A DNA stretch of 64,000 bases from an uncultured Sunxiuqinia sp. (GCF_947495665.1 NZ_CANLZV010000001.1:372001-436000); one strand, 5' to 3'; counted from the stretch's first letter, positions 16,851-26,152 are shown. Notes: generated from the letters alone by a model not told the origin. Translations and numbers: made by a program.

Positions 16851-18332
16851 CTAAATGGCTTTTGGAGTGGGGGCTACTTTTAAACACTCATAAACCAGGT
16901 TCATCGATTCGCGGTCGTCGGCCAGTACAACCAGCCGGTCTCCGGACTCAATAATGGTTGATCCGTTAGGCGTGAGGTATTCCTTTCCGCGGTTAATCAT
17001 GGCGATCAGTGCAGTGCGGGGAAAGTGCAGATCAACAATTTTTTCTCCAGCAACTGAGCCGTCTTCGGGAATAATAATTTCGGTGCGTACCTTTTTGATC
17101 TCTTCAGAAAGGAAAGTTTCCTGGGCCATTTGTGGAATGGCCAGCTCAGGAGCCGATACGCGCAGCCAGCGGGCAATGGTATTTAGTGTGGTACCTTGCA
17201 CCAGCACCGAGGTGAGTGAAATAAAGAACACAATGTTGAAAATCATATTGGCCTTTTCAATGCCTGCCAGCAGCGGGTAGGTGGCAAACACGATGGGGAC
17301 AGCGCCTCGCAGCCCAACCCACGAAATGTACAGGCGCTGCTTCATTTTCATTTTGAAAGGTGTGAGGGCTACCATCACGCTTAAAGGTCGGGCGATAAAG
17401 ATTAAGAAAAGCGAGATGAGCAGTCCGATTCCAATGACGGGCAAAATGTGCGACGGAAAAACAAGCAAGCCCAGCGTGAGGAACAACACGATTTGCATGA
17501 GCCAGGCCAAGCTGTCGAACATTTTAACAATGGTTGCTTTGTGAATAAAGTCCTGGTTGGCCAGAAACACGGCACAAATATAGATGGCAAGGAACCCGTT
17601 TCCGCCAATAAAATCGGTGGCCGAGAAGGTGATAAACATCAGGGCAATGACCAGAACCGGGTAGAGGCCTTCGTAAGTCAGCTGAATTTTGTTGACGATG
17701 TATTTGGTGAGCTTGCCAAACAGCAGGCCGGCCAGTGCGCCAAGCAGCATTTGCTGCAGAAACAGCGGGATGATGGATAAAAGGCTTTGTTCGGGGGTAA
17801 CGACCAGACTTAAAAAAGCAATGGTTAGCACATAAGCCATCGGGTCGTTACTTCCGCTCTCCAGCTCAAGAGTGGGTTTTAGCTGGCTTTTAAGGCCAAT
17901 GTTTTTGGCCCTCAAAATGGAAAACACAGCCGCCGCATCGGTTGATGAAACAATGGCGCCCAATAGCAAGCCTTCGTAAAGGCTGAAATCCGTGAGCCAC
18001 CACACAAAAAGGCCCAGGCTAACTGCCGTAAGCAAAACGCCCAGGGTTGAGAGCGATATTCCTTGCCAAAGCACAGGTTTAATCGACCGCCAGTTGGTGT
18101 CGAGTCCACCGGAAAACAAAATGAAGTTGAGGGAAACTACTCCTATAAACTGCGCGAGCTGCGGATTGTCGAAATGAATGCGGCCAATGCCTTCGGATCC
18201 GGCAAGCATTCCCACAAAAAGGAATAAAACCAAGGTCGGAATTCCAAAGCGGTGCGAGGTTTTACCAATAAGGATACTAATAAATAGCAGTAGTGAACCA
18301 ACAAGTAAAATGTTTTCAATGGTTAGACTCAT
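16851..18332 (-). CDS. CPA1-family cation/proton antiporter with C-terminal RCK_C domain (NhaP2/CvrA-like)
   Basis: A 493-residue inner-membrane protein. About twelve hydrophobic segments in residues 5-385 form the Na+/H+ exchanger domain, including the motif SSTDAAAVFSIL (about 130) and the LESGSNDPMAYVLT segment with the paired acidic residues needed for transport. The last 80 residues (IIPEDGSVAGEKIVDL to VVLADD) are a TrkA-C/RCK_C ligand-binding domain. Proteins of this layout export K+ or Na+ in exchange for protons and help with osmotic or pH adaptation, consistent with a marine habitat. It is a single-gene unit, separated by 267 bp from the regulator upstream on the same strand. Confidence 0.88.
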   Translation of the reverse strand: MSLTIENILLVGSLLLFISILIGKTSHRFGIPTLVLFLFVGMLAGSEGIGRIHFDNPQLAQFIGVVSLNFILFSGGLDTNWRSIKPVLWQGISLSTLGVLLTAVSLGLFVWWLTDFSLYEGLLLGAIVSSTDAAAVFSILRAKNIGLKSQLKPTLELESGSNDPMAYVLTIAFLSLVVTPEQSLLSIIPLFLQQMLLGALAGLLFGKLTKYIVNKIQLTYEGLYPVLVIALMFITFSATDFIGGNGFLAIYICAVFLANQDFIHKATIVKMFDSLAWLMQIVLFLTLGLLVFPSHILPVIGIGLLISLFLIFIARPLSVMVALTPFKMKMKQRLYISWVGLRGAVPIVFATYPLLAGIEKANMIFNIVFFISLTSVLVQGTTLNTIARWLRVSAPELAIPQMAQETFLSEEIKKVRTEIIIPEDGSVAGEKIVDLHFPRTALIAMINRGKEYLTPNGSTIIESGDRLVVLADDRESMNLVYECLKVAPTPKAI

Positions 18333-18583
18333 AAATTATAGGAAATGAAGTGTTTGATTTTTAAACACGAAAATGCTGTTTTGGTTGGACAAAATAGGAT
18401 AAATGCGGGAATTAGCAAGTGCTTTGCCGCTTTTCACTGACAGAAGGGAGGTGTACTTGAGAAATTCGTGATGGAAGGCCAGGCCGGATGGAACTCAATT
18501 TTTTAATGGCTTACCGAATTTTCAGTTGTGGCAGATTGAGTATCTGCCGATAGAAGTTTAGACCAAAGTGGTGGGAAAAGGGT

Positions 18584-18613
18584 AAAAAATAGTCGGAAAT
18601 CAGATTTCCGACT
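18584..18613 (-). terminator. Terminator overlapping the regulator gene's 3' end
   Basis: AGTCGGAAATC / GATTTCCGACT is a perfect 11-bp inverted repeat (18591-18613), followed on the minus strand by TATTTTTT. It includes the last codons and the stop codon of the LacI-type gene. The remaining stretch to the antiporter start (18333-18583) shows no gene. Confidence 0.75.
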
Positions 18614-19697
18614 CAATATAATAATGCAGGTTTTCTTTGGTAATGATGTCCAGCGGCAGGTATTTGATCGGATTGATCTTTTTCTTGAAAACAAGATGCT
18701 CGATGAGCAGCTGAATGCCATAGTAGCCTTGGCCTTTCGGATTTTGATTGATCAGGAAGTTGATGGTTCCCTTGTTGAGGTGCGTTAGGTTTTTATCCAG
18801 CAAATCATAACCAATCAGTCGAAGCTTGTGTTGCGGGTTATTTTCCAGGTAGTCGGCCACGGCATAGGCGCGCGAAGTACTTACAAAAATTCCGCGTGCA
18901 TCGGGGTTTTTAGCCAGCAGTTCATCCAGCTGTTGGGCAAAAATACGCTGATCCGAGCTTTTGTGCAGCTCCGTGCGAACGACTTTAACAAATGGGGTAT
19001 CGGCAGTATCAAAATAATCCATGAAACCCTGTTCTTTTTTGATCAGGTGCGAGGAGTTGGCCACATCTTCGTCAATGTGCGCAATGATGAAGCTAATTGG
19101 CTCGCTTGACAGGTAGCCATAGTGAAGCAATTTGGCAGCCACTACGCCGCTCTGGTAAGAATCCTGACCAATGTACGACAGCGGTTCGTAATCCGGAATG
19201 TGCGTATTGAACAGGTTGAAGGGGATTTGGTCTCTTTTCCAGCGATTTAAAAATGTAAGTGATTCGCGGTAAAAAACAGGTGCCAGCAGGATACCATCGT
19301 AATTCAGTCCGGAGAGTTTTTCGGCTTCCTCTTTAAACGAGTTGACATCAAACTGGTTGAATATATGGTAGTAAACCACCAGCCCGTATTGACGCAATTC
19401 CGCCTCTGCTTTGCGAATTCCCTTGGCTGGTTCTGCCCAGTAGTCATCCAGCGACGCATCCGGAATTAAGGCTGCAATCCGGAATTCGCGTTTGGAAACC
19501 AAGGCGCGGGCCAGCATATTGGGCTCGTAGTTGAGTTCCCGGGCAATAGACAGTACGCGCTGCTTCACCTCTTCAGAAACCCGGCCGCGATTGTGGAGCA
19601 CGCGGTCAACAGTTCCTGTGGAAACATTGGCCAGCTCGGCAATGTCTTTTATTCTAACTACATTTTTTGTGGGTTCTTTATTCTCCATAACTTCCAA
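18600..19697 (-). CDS. LacI-family transcriptional regulator
   Basis: A 365-residue DNA-binding protein. Residues about 14-60 form the LacI helix-turn-helix and hinge (IKDIAELANVSTGTVDRVLH, then GRVSEEVKQ). The rest is a periplasmic-binding-protein-like sensor domain with LIGYDLLDKN near the C-terminus. Such regulators bind palindromic operators and release or change binding when a sugar or sugar phosphate is present. It lies directly beside the HexNAc catabolic operon and points the same way, so it probably controls that operon and the divergent GH20/GH2 genes. The palindrome at 23711 is a candidate operator. Confidence 0.88.
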   Translation of the reverse strand: MEVMENKEPTKNVVRIKDIAELANVSTGTVDRVLHNRGRVSEEVKQRVLSIARELNYEPNMLARALVSKREFRIAALIPDASLDDYWAEPAKGIRKAEAELRQYGLVVYYHIFNQFDVNSFKEEAEKLSGLNYDGILLAPVFYRESLTFLNRWKRDQIPFNLFNTHIPDYEPLSYIGQDSYQSGVVAAKLLHYGYLSSEPISFIIAHIDEDVANSSHLIKKEQGFMDYFDTADTPFVKVVRTELHKSSDQRIFAQQLDELLAKNPDARGIFVSTSRAYAVADYLENNPQHKLRLIGYDLLDKNLTHLNKGTINFLINQNPKGQGYYGIQLLIEHLVFKKKINPIKYLPLDIITKENLHYYIESEI

Positions 19698-19713
19698 ATC
19701 AACGCCTCGGGCG

Positions 19714-19721
19714 CAAAGATA
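19714..19721 (-). promoter_or_regulatory. Minus-7 element of the LacI-type regulator
   Basis: On the minus strand TATCTTTG matches TAnnTTTG, 17 bp upstream of the start codon. No clear minus-33 box is seen. The rest of 19722-19880 shows no gene. Confidence 0.45.
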
Positions 19722-19880
19722 CTGATAAAATTTTTTTAATTAGCTTATTGAGAACAGGCTGTAGGCTTGCCCGTCTCGGGGGATGTTGCTGTCCACTTTA
19801 CTTTGCGAAAACACCTTGGTGTTGGACAGGGCTTAGGCACTGGCAGAACGGTTGTTCTTCTCAAGGCCTGATTTTAAAAG

Positions 19881-19919
19881 CAAGATAAAAGAGGAATCCT
19901 TCGATCCTCTTTTATCTTG
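19881..19919 (-). terminator. Terminator of the HexNAc operon
   Basis: A 15-bp perfect stem (19881-19895 with 19905-19919, outer sequence CAAGATAAAAG) with a 9-nt loop, 20 bp after the CBM9-like gene stop on the minus strand. It separates the operon from the regulator gene. Confidence 0.8.
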
Positions 19920-19938
19920 GTCACCGACTTGTGCCGGC

Positions 19939-20574
19939 TTATAGGAATTCAATTTCTCCAAAGTATGGAGGTTGATGAAAATCAGGATTGCTGGTTCCAA
20001 TATTGTTCCAACTGATGTAATGAGGTGTTGTAAGATCATCGCCACATTTGTAAAAGTTGGCCCGTGCTTTCAGTCCGGACAAGCTGCTGATTTTAGAGTT
20101 TGTCAAAACGGAAATGGGAAGTTGAATAACCAACTGCCAGTCGAAACGATGTGACTGACCTTGCACCCTGTTCAGGCTCGTTTGAGTCTGGATCAGCCCC
20201 AGTGTTTCCGGAGCAATGGATTGCCGTTGGTGGCGATCTGGTCCGTAAGCGGCCAGGCAGGTACCCAGGCTGTTAAACTCGAAGTTGTAGTAATTCTTGT
20301 CGCCTTCAAACGACACGAAAAACTCAACACAGCTGTCGGTATAAACCGGACTGTTGTGTTTGCTGAAACGAGCCAGCACTTCGTCTTCCTGTACCCGGTA
20401 GCTCAGAAAAATTGACTCATTGTTGTGAGCAACTTTAAAGTTAACTGCCGGTTTGTTGGCTGGTGTCTCCCAGGGGAAACAAGCCAGGGCATTTTCGTTC
20501 AGCCCGTCAAAGGCGGCATTTAAGTCGGCCAATGAATTGACAGGCCTACTGAGTTTGGGAATTTCTAATGTCAT
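19939..20574 (-). CDS. CBM9-like domain protein, apparently cytoplasmic
   Basis: A 211-residue protein that fits the carbohydrate-binding family-9-like beta-sandwich pattern: YTDSCVEFFVSF and NYYNFEFNSLGT near the middle and WQLVIQLPISVL later. There is no signal peptide, which is odd for a carbohydrate-binding protein but common for the short stand-alone CBM9-like proteins of Bacteroidota. It overlaps the kinase gene by 4 bp, so it is co-translated with the HexNAc enzymes. It might bind a sugar intermediate or be a small enzyme of unknown reaction. Function is not assigned. Confidence 0.7.
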   Translation of the reverse strand: MTLEIPKLSRPVNSLADLNAAFDGLNENALACFPWETPANKPAVNFKVAHNNESIFLSYRVQEDEVLARFSKHNSPVYTDSCVEFFVSFEGDKNYYNFEFNSLGTCLAAYGPDRHQRQSIAPETLGLIQTQTSLNRVQGQSHRFDWQLVIQLPISVLTNSKISSLSGLKARANFYKCGDDLTTPHYISWNNIGTSNPDFHQPPYFGEIEFL

Positions 20575-21686
20575 TTGCTTTTAGCTTTTGCGCTTGTTTG
20601 CTCAATGATATTTTTGATTTCCTCAAAGTTCTCCTCCAGTTTCCGCACAAGCTGAAACTGAGCACGCGCCCGTTGCAGGTTGTGGTGTGGAGAATGAATG
20701 CGGTAGTAGTTATCGCCGTCAATGTAGTCGGTCAGGAAGCGCACACCCATAATGAAAGGCAGCATCAAACAACCTTCTGAAAGTGATTTTACTTCATTGT
20801 CAGTCAATGTTGCACCTGTTTCTCCGATAAAACCTTCAGAAAAAGCCTTGAAGACATTCATGTTAAGCTGGATTTTTTCCAGGTCTTTTTCATCTTCATC
20901 AGCAGTGTTGATGGTTGTGCGAACGGCATCGCCAAAGTCATAGGCAATGTAGCCCGGCATGATGGTGTCCAGGTCAATTACGCAATGCGCTTCATCGTTT
21001 TCATTCAACAAAACATTGTTGAATTTAGTATCGTTGTGCGTAATGCGCAAAGGCAGTTCACCAGCATCGCCCATTCGTTTGATGGTAGTCATGCGCTCGG
21101 CTCTTTCTTTCACGAAGTTCACCTCTTCGGCTACTGTTTTTAACCGGTCTACCGGGTCTTTGGTAATCGCTGTATCCAGTTGGTTTAAGCGGTGCTGCAT
21201 GTTGTGGAAATCAGGCAACACTTCAAAAATCTTGTTTGGATCAAGGTCAGCCAGCGCCGAGATGAAACGGCCATAGCCTTTACCACCTTCGCGGGCCTGC
21301 TTGTCGTTTTCAATCAGGTCGTAGCTGCGGGTGCCTTCCAGGAATACGTACACACGCCAGAAGCTGCCATCGGTGTGCTGATAGTATGCTTTTCCATCCA
21401 AGGCCGGAACCAGTTGTAAAACTTCACCTTTAACCGATCCGGTCGTGTCGTTTTGCTTTTGTTCCTGCAGGTGATTGATCACCGTTTGGATGTTGTTCAT
21501 CAACTCCTCTACATTGGTAAAGATGCTGTTGTTGATTTTCTGAAGGATGTAGTCAGGTTTTTGCGCATCGGCATTTTTTAGCCGGTACGTCTCATGAATG
21601 TGACCTGAACCATAGGCTTTCAACTCGCCTACGGTTCCTTCAATTGCAAATTGCTCTGCAATTTTTTTGATTTCATTTTCAGTCAT
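20571..21686 (-). CDS. APH-fold sugar kinase, N-acetylhexosamine 1-kinase-like
   Basis: A 371-residue cytoplasmic protein of the aminoglycoside-phosphotransferase/choline-kinase fold. The catalytic loop is THNDTKFNNVLL (HNDxxxxN) and the metal-binding aspartate follows in CVIDLDTI and YDFGDAVRT. The N-terminal phosphate-loop equivalent is GSGHIHETY. Related proteins such as NahK phosphorylate GlcNAc or GalNAc at the anomeric carbon. The gene lies 12 bp after the deaminase gene and overlaps the CBM9-like gene, so it likely supplies phosphorylated HexNAc released by the GH20 enzymes. Whether the product is the 1- or 6-phosphate cannot be read from the sequence. Confidence 0.78.
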   Translation of the reverse strand: MTENEIKKIAEQFAIEGTVGELKAYGSGHIHETYRLKNADAQKPDYILQKINNSIFTNVEELMNNIQTVINHLQEQKQNDTTGSVKGEVLQLVPALDGKAYYQHTDGSFWRVYVFLEGTRSYDLIENDKQAREGGKGYGRFISALADLDPNKIFEVLPDFHNMQHRLNQLDTAITKDPVDRLKTVAEEVNFVKERAERMTTIKRMGDAGELPLRITHNDTKFNNVLLNENDEAHCVIDLDTIMPGYIAYDFGDAVRTTINTADEDEKDLEKIQLNMNVFKAFSEGFIGETGATLTDNEVKSLSEGCLMLPFIMGVRFLTDYIDGDNYYRIHSPHHNLQRARAQFQLVRKLEENFEEIKNIIEQTSAKAKSK

Positions 21687-21698
21687 AAGATGATTTGT

Positions 21699-23609
21699 TT
21701 AGAATTTATAACGTTTGAAAGCCTCGATGGCTTCGTATTCCGTTAGTCCAAGTTTATCGTATATTTTAGCAGTACCTCTGTTTCGGTCTTCGGCACGTTG
21801 CCAGAATTCGCGTTTGTCTTTTCCAGGGAATACCGGAGAGTCTTTTTGAGACTGGTGTTTGAAGATGGCTTTCCGTTTTTTCATCAACTCTTCGGGGCTG
21901 ATTGGAATGGCCATTTCGATGTCTTCAATTGCCCACTCGTGCCAAGCCCCGCGGTATAACCAAACATAGCAGTTCTGCATCCATGGCTGGTCTTTTAAGC
22001 GATCAATGGCTCTGAAAATAGCGTTCAGACATACAGCGTGTGTTCCGTGTGGATCGTGTAGGTCGCCTGCTGCAAAAATTTGCTCGGGTTTTACTTTTTC
22101 CAACAGTTCAACAATAATGTCAACGTCGGCTTCCGACAAGTCGTTTTTGGTAACGCTACCTGTTTCGTAGAATGGCAATTCCAGGAAGTGCGCATTTTCG
22201 GCTTTTACACCGCAGAAACGACATGCTGATGTGGCTTCTCCTTGTCTGATCAGGCCTTTGATTTTCAGTACGTCCGGATTGTTGTTCGGATCTTGGTTTG
22301 GATCGTAAATGGCATCCAGCAGTTGTTTGTGCACGGCTGCAATCTGATCTTCAGCAACATTGAATTTTTTGGCAAAACCTAAGGCGAAATCAGCGAAGCG
22401 GTGTGCATCATCGTTGAAAACAGCAATGTTTCCTGAAGTCTGATAAGCCACATGTACGTCATGTCCTTGTTCAACCAAGCGAAGCAAAGTTCCTCCCATT
22501 GAGATTACATCATCATCCGGGTGCGGGCTGAAAACAATTGATTTTTTAGGGAACGGGTTCGAACGCTCCGGACGGTTCGTGTCATCGGTGTCGGGTTTAC
22601 CACCTGGCCATCCGGTAATGGTTTGTTGCAGTTGGTTGTGGATTTCAAGGTTTACAGCGTAAGCAGAGCCGGCTGTTTTTAACAACTCAGCTAATCCCCA
22701 TTGTTTGTAGTCGTTGTCAGTTAATTTAAGAATGGGCTTGTCGGTTTGTTGTGACAACCAAACGACGGCTTTTTTCTTTAGGTGGCTGTCCCAGGTGCAG
22801 AAACCAGTTAACCAAGGCGTACGGAATTTGCTCAATCCGGAAGCTGCAGGCTGGTCGGCAATACAAAGTGTATTGGCGTGCTTTTGCAGGAAGGAAGCGG
22901 GCACTTCAGGAGTAACAGGTCCTTCGATGGCTTTGGCCAGGATGTCGGCTTTGCCTTCGCCCCAAGCGGCCATGAAAATTTTCTTCGCATTCAGAATCGG
23001 ACGGATTCCCATGCTGATGGCACGAAGAGGCACGTGCTCTTCACCACCGAAAGCTTCAGCAGCATCTTCAATGGTTACTTTGTGCAACTTCACCAAGCGT
23101 GTACCGGTTGTGTCTGTTGATCCGGGCTCGTTAAATCCGATGTGTCCGGTGCGTCCTATACCTAACAACTGGACATCAAGGTTACCCAATTCCGCAATTT
23201 TGCGATCGTATTCAGCGCAAAAATCATCAATTTCAGAAGGGGCTAACATACCATTGGGAATGTGTACGTTTTCGGGTTTGATGTCAATATGATTGAAAAA
23301 GTTTTCGTACATGAAGTAGTGATAGCTCTCTTTATTGTCTGGTTCCAGCTGGTAGTACTCATCCAGGTTGAATGTGATAACATTGCTGAAACTCAATCCT
23401 TCTTCCTGGTGAAGACGAATCAATTCGCGGTAAATACGCAGCGGACTGCTTCCGGTTGCTAAACCCAGAACGGTTGGTTCTCCAAGTTCATCTTTGGCTT
23501 TAATTACGTTGGCAATTTCTCGTGCAATAAATGCAGAACCTTCTTCTTTGTCATTGAAAATCCGCAGAGGAACTTTTTCTGTGGTTGTAGGTAAGTCTTT
23601 CGTACTCAT
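21699..23609 (-). CDS. nagB: Glucosamine-6-phosphate deaminase fused to a PIG-L-type deacetylase
   Basis: A 636-residue two-domain cytoplasmic protein. Residues about 10-260 are a NagB domain with GLATGSSPLRIY, FNLDEYY and GIGRTGHIGFNEPGS, which converts glucosamine-6-phosphate to fructose-6-phosphate and ammonia. After a linker, residues about 365-630 are a PIG-L/LmbE-like domain with intact zinc ligands (SPHPDDDVISMGG and DPHGTHAVC), the family that removes N-acetyl groups from GlcNAc derivatives. The fusion occurs in other Bacteroidota. I chose the ATG at 23609 (MSTKDLPTT); the frame extends to 23774 but that part lacks similarity and overlaps the divergent operator region. It is the first gene of the operon. 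Confidence 0.9.
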   Translation of the reverse strand: MSTKDLPTTTEKVPLRIFNDKEEGSAFIAREIANVIKAKDELGEPTVLGLATGSSPLRIYRELIRLHQEEGLSFSNVITFNLDEYYQLEPDNKESYHYFMYENFFNHIDIKPENVHIPNGMLAPSEIDDFCAEYDRKIAELGNLDVQLLGIGRTGHIGFNEPGSTDTTGTRLVKLHKVTIEDAAEAFGGEEHVPLRAISMGIRPILNAKKIFMAAWGEGKADILAKAIEGPVTPEVPASFLQKHANTLCIADQPAASGLSKFRTPWLTGFCTWDSHLKKKAVVWLSQQTDKPILKLTDNDYKQWGLAELLKTAGSAYAVNLEIHNQLQQTITGWPGGKPDTDDTNRPERSNPFPKKSIVFSPHPDDDVISMGGTLLRLVEQGHDVHVAYQTSGNIAVFNDDAHRFADFALGFAKKFNVAEDQIAAVHKQLLDAIYDPNQDPNNNPDVLKIKGLIRQGEATSACRFCGVKAENAHFLELPFYETGSVTKNDLSEADVDIIVELLEKVKPEQIFAAGDLHDPHGTHAVCLNAIFRAIDRLKDQPWMQNCYVWLYRGAWHEWAIEDIEMAIPISPEELMKKRKAIFKHQSQKDSPVFPGKDKREFWQRAEDRNRGTAKIYDKLGLTEYEAIEAFKRYKF

Positions 23610-23710
23610 TTGATTATTTATTTTGTAGATGTTTTTTGGATTGACAGAGATGTCTAATTTTCGGGCTAAAATAGCATCTATTTTTTGATGGGAAAAGTTT
23701 TTTGCCATAA

Positions 23711-23730
23711 ATGTGTGTACGTGCACACAT
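23711..23730. promoter_or_regulatory. Palindromic operator candidate between nagB and GH20
   Basis: ATGTGTGTACGTGCACACAT is symmetric at 18 of 20 positions. A further TGTGCACGT half-like copy lies at 23744-23752, directly behind the minus-7 box of the GH20 gene. Placement over and after the promoter suggests repression of the divergent genes, most simply by the LacI-type regulator encoded nearby. Confidence 0.6.
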
Positions 23731-23737
23731 CTTTTAA

Positions 23738-23745
23738 TATATTTG
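23738..23745 (+). promoter_or_regulatory. Minus-7 promoter element of the GH20/GH2 genes
   Basis: TATATTTG fits TAnnTTTG exactly. The expected minus-33 position falls inside the palindrome at 23711-23730. Confidence 0.55.
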
Positions 23746-23796
23746 TGCACGTTACCATTGTTTATGGAGATCAATTATCAATTAAATCATACTAAA

Positions 23797-26085
23797 ATGA
23801 GAATTTTTCGAACATTCATTTTTTGTACATTAATCACTGCGTTTTTTAGCGCCTGTACCAATCAGGCTGGTAAAGAGCGGGAAATAGCGTTAGTGCCACA
23901 GCCCAATGGCTTGGTAAAAGGAGAGGGGAGTTTTACGGTTAATGCTAAAACGGCCTTTGTTGTGCCTGACAATGATAAGCTGCAATCGGCTGCTGGCCTG
24001 ATCAACCAACGATTTAAGCAGGCGGCTGGTTTTGAGTTGGCCGTTGTGAACGAGTTGCCGGCTAAAAACTTTATTCATGTTGAATTGACGGGAGAGGCTG
24101 GTTCAAGCGACGAGTCTTACCAGTTGAGCGTAACTGCTGTGGGAGCTACGATCAAGGCAGCATCAGAGCGTGGAGCTTTCTATGGTTTGATGAGTATGTT
24201 GCAGTTGTTGCCGGCTGAGATTGAAAGCACGCAGGCGGTGGCTGACGTTAGCTGGACCATGCCTTGTGTAGAGATTGACGATGCACCTCGCTTTGTGTGG
24301 CGCGGAATGCACCTGGACGTTTGTCGTCACTTTGTTTCGGTTGATTTCATCAAGAAGCAATTGGACGTGATGGCCTTGTTTAAAATGAACACGTTTCACT
24401 GGCACCTGACAGAAGACCAAGGCTGGCGGATTGAAATTAAAAAGTACCCAAAGCTGACAGAGCTGGGGTCTAAACGTACTGAAGGTGACGGAAGCGTTTA
24501 TGGCGGTTACTACACACAGGAAGAAATTAAAGAAGTGGTGGCTTATGCTGCTGAGCGTTTCATCAATGTGGTTCCTGAAATTGAATTGCCGGGACACTCA
24601 CTGGCTGCTTTGGTTGGATATCCTGAACTTTCATGTACAGGTGGACCATTTGAGGTTCGTACGGTATGGGGTGTTGAACCCGATGTATATTGTGCGGGTA
24701 AAGAGGAAACCTTCCACTTTTTGGAAGACATCATTGACGAAGTGGTGCCATTGTTCCCTTACGAGTACTTTCACATTGGAGGTGATGAGTCGCCGAAAGA
24801 TCGTTGGGAAGTTTGCCCCGATTGTCAACGTCGTATCCGCAAAGAGGGTCTGAAAGACGAGCACGAACTGCAAAGTTATTTTGTGCAACGTATTGAAAAA
24901 GTATTGTTGGCCCACGACCGGAAAATGATCGGATGGGATGAAATCCTGGAAGGTGGATTGGCTCCTTCAGCAACAGTAATGTCGTGGAGAGGTGAAGCCG
25001 GAGGTATTGAAGCGGCTAACCAGGGACACGATGTGGTGATGACTCCTGGAAACTGGGTTTACCTGGATCACTACCAGGGAGACAGTAAAGTGGAGCCGGT
25101 TGCTATTGGTGGTTACACAACCATGGAAGAATCGTATAGCTACGATCCGGTGCCTGCCGAGTTGAAAGGTGAGAAAGCAAAACATGTTTTGGGAACACAA
25201 GGAAATGTGTGGTCAGAGTATATGTACACTCCGGAACTGTTTGAGTACCGTATCTATCCTCGTATTATTGCCTTGGCAGAAGTGGGCTGGACACAAAAGG
25301 AAAATAAGGATTACGCGGATTTCGTTAAACGCATGGATCCTCAGTTTGTAAGACTTGATCTGCACAACATCAATTACCATATTCCTCTGCCCGAAGGACC
25401 AGTTAACCATGTTGCTTTTACCGATACAGCTTCGCTTGAGTTTACAACGACTCGCCCGATCAAAATGGTATACACATTGGATGGAAGCGAGCCTGATCAA
25501 AATGCTGCAGTTTATGAATCACCGTTGACCTTTACCGAGAACGCAACTGTGAAAATTCGTTCGGTACTCAATAGCGGTACCATGAGTAAGGTGCGGACCA
25601 TTACGGTTGAAAAACAAGACCTGTTGCCAGCCGTTTCTGTAGAAACAAGCAAGACAGGATTGACCGTACAATATGCTGAAGGAATCTTCATTGAAGTGAA
25701 AGACCTGGAATCAGCAAAAAGCTGGAAGTCGATTGATGTTAATGCAAAGACTTTGCCGACGATCAACAACTACAAAAAACCAACAGGAGCAAAGCTTCAG
25801 GGGTATATTGAAGTTCCGGAAGATGGTATTTACGAATTCCAAACAAATTTTGACCAGTTCTTTATTGGAGACAAACTTTTGGTAAACAACGATGGCGAAG
25901 TGAAACGCTTTTCGCGTAGCAATGCGCAAATTGCGTTGGCAAAAGGAAAACATCCGGTTCAAATTATTTATTTGAATAATAATATCGGTGGATTCCCTCA
26001 ATCATGGAATCACTTTATTGTTGACTATAAGAAAGTTGGTGATGAGAAGTTCTCTCAGCTGAAATTGGATAATTTTAGCTATTAA
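23797..26085 (+). CDS. Beta-N-acetylhexosaminidase, GH20, with C-terminal PA14-like domain
   Basis: A 762-residue lipoprotein (lipobox FSAC before TNQAG). An N-terminal GH20b domain leads to the catalytic barrel with FVWRGMHLDVCRHF, HWHLTEDQGWRIEIKKYPKL and the catalytic pair HIGGDE (Asp330, Glu331). The C-terminal part contains a chitobiase-like (TLDGSEPDQ) module and a PA14-like module from about 650. It releases terminal beta-GlcNAc or GalNAc by substrate-assisted catalysis, probably at the cell surface or in the periplasm. I chose the ATG at 23797, where the signal peptide begins. It is divergent from the HexNAc operon and followed by a terminator and a GH2 gene. Confidence 0.93.
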   Translation: MRIFRTFIFCTLITAFFSACTNQAGKEREIALVPQPNGLVKGEGSFTVNAKTAFVVPDNDKLQSAAGLINQRFKQAAGFELAVVNELPAKNFIHVELTGEAGSSDESYQLSVTAVGATIKAASERGAFYGLMSMLQLLPAEIESTQAVADVSWTMPCVEIDDAPRFVWRGMHLDVCRHFVSVDFIKKQLDVMALFKMNTFHWHLTEDQGWRIEIKKYPKLTELGSKRTEGDGSVYGGYYTQEEIKEVVAYAAERFINVVPEIELPGHSLAALVGYPELSCTGGPFEVRTVWGVEPDVYCAGKEETFHFLEDIIDEVVPLFPYEYFHIGGDESPKDRWEVCPDCQRRIRKEGLKDEHELQSYFVQRIEKVLLAHDRKMIGWDEILEGGLAPSATVMSWRGEAGGIEAANQGHDVVMTPGNWVYLDHYQGDSKVEPVAIGGYTTMEESYSYDPVPAELKGEKAKHVLGTQGNVWSEYMYTPELFEYRIYPRIIALAEVGWTQKENKDYADFVKRMDPQFVRLDLHNINYHIPLPEGPVNHVAFTDTASLEFTTTRPIKMVYTLDGSEPDQNAAVYESPLTFTENATVKIRSVLNSGTMSKVRTITVEKQDLLPAVSVETSKTGLTVQYAEGIFIEVKDLESAKSWKSIDVNAKTLPTINNYKKPTGAKLQGYIEVPEDGIYEFQTNFDQFFIGDKLLVNNDGEVKRFSRSNAQIALAKGKHPVQIIYLNNNIGGFPQSWNHFIVDYKKVGDEKFSQLKLDNFSY

Positions 26086-26093
26086 CAAAATAT

Positions 26094-26152
26094 AACTGCC
26101 TTCAGAGTAAAACACAAGATTTGTGTGTTATTTTTGAAGGCAGTTTTTTTTT
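26094..26152 (+). terminator. Terminator after GH20
   Basis: AACTGCCTTCA (26094-26104) pairs with TGAAGGCAGTT (26135-26145), with an inner AACACAA / TTGTGTGTT hairpin, followed by T8. Confidence 0.85.
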
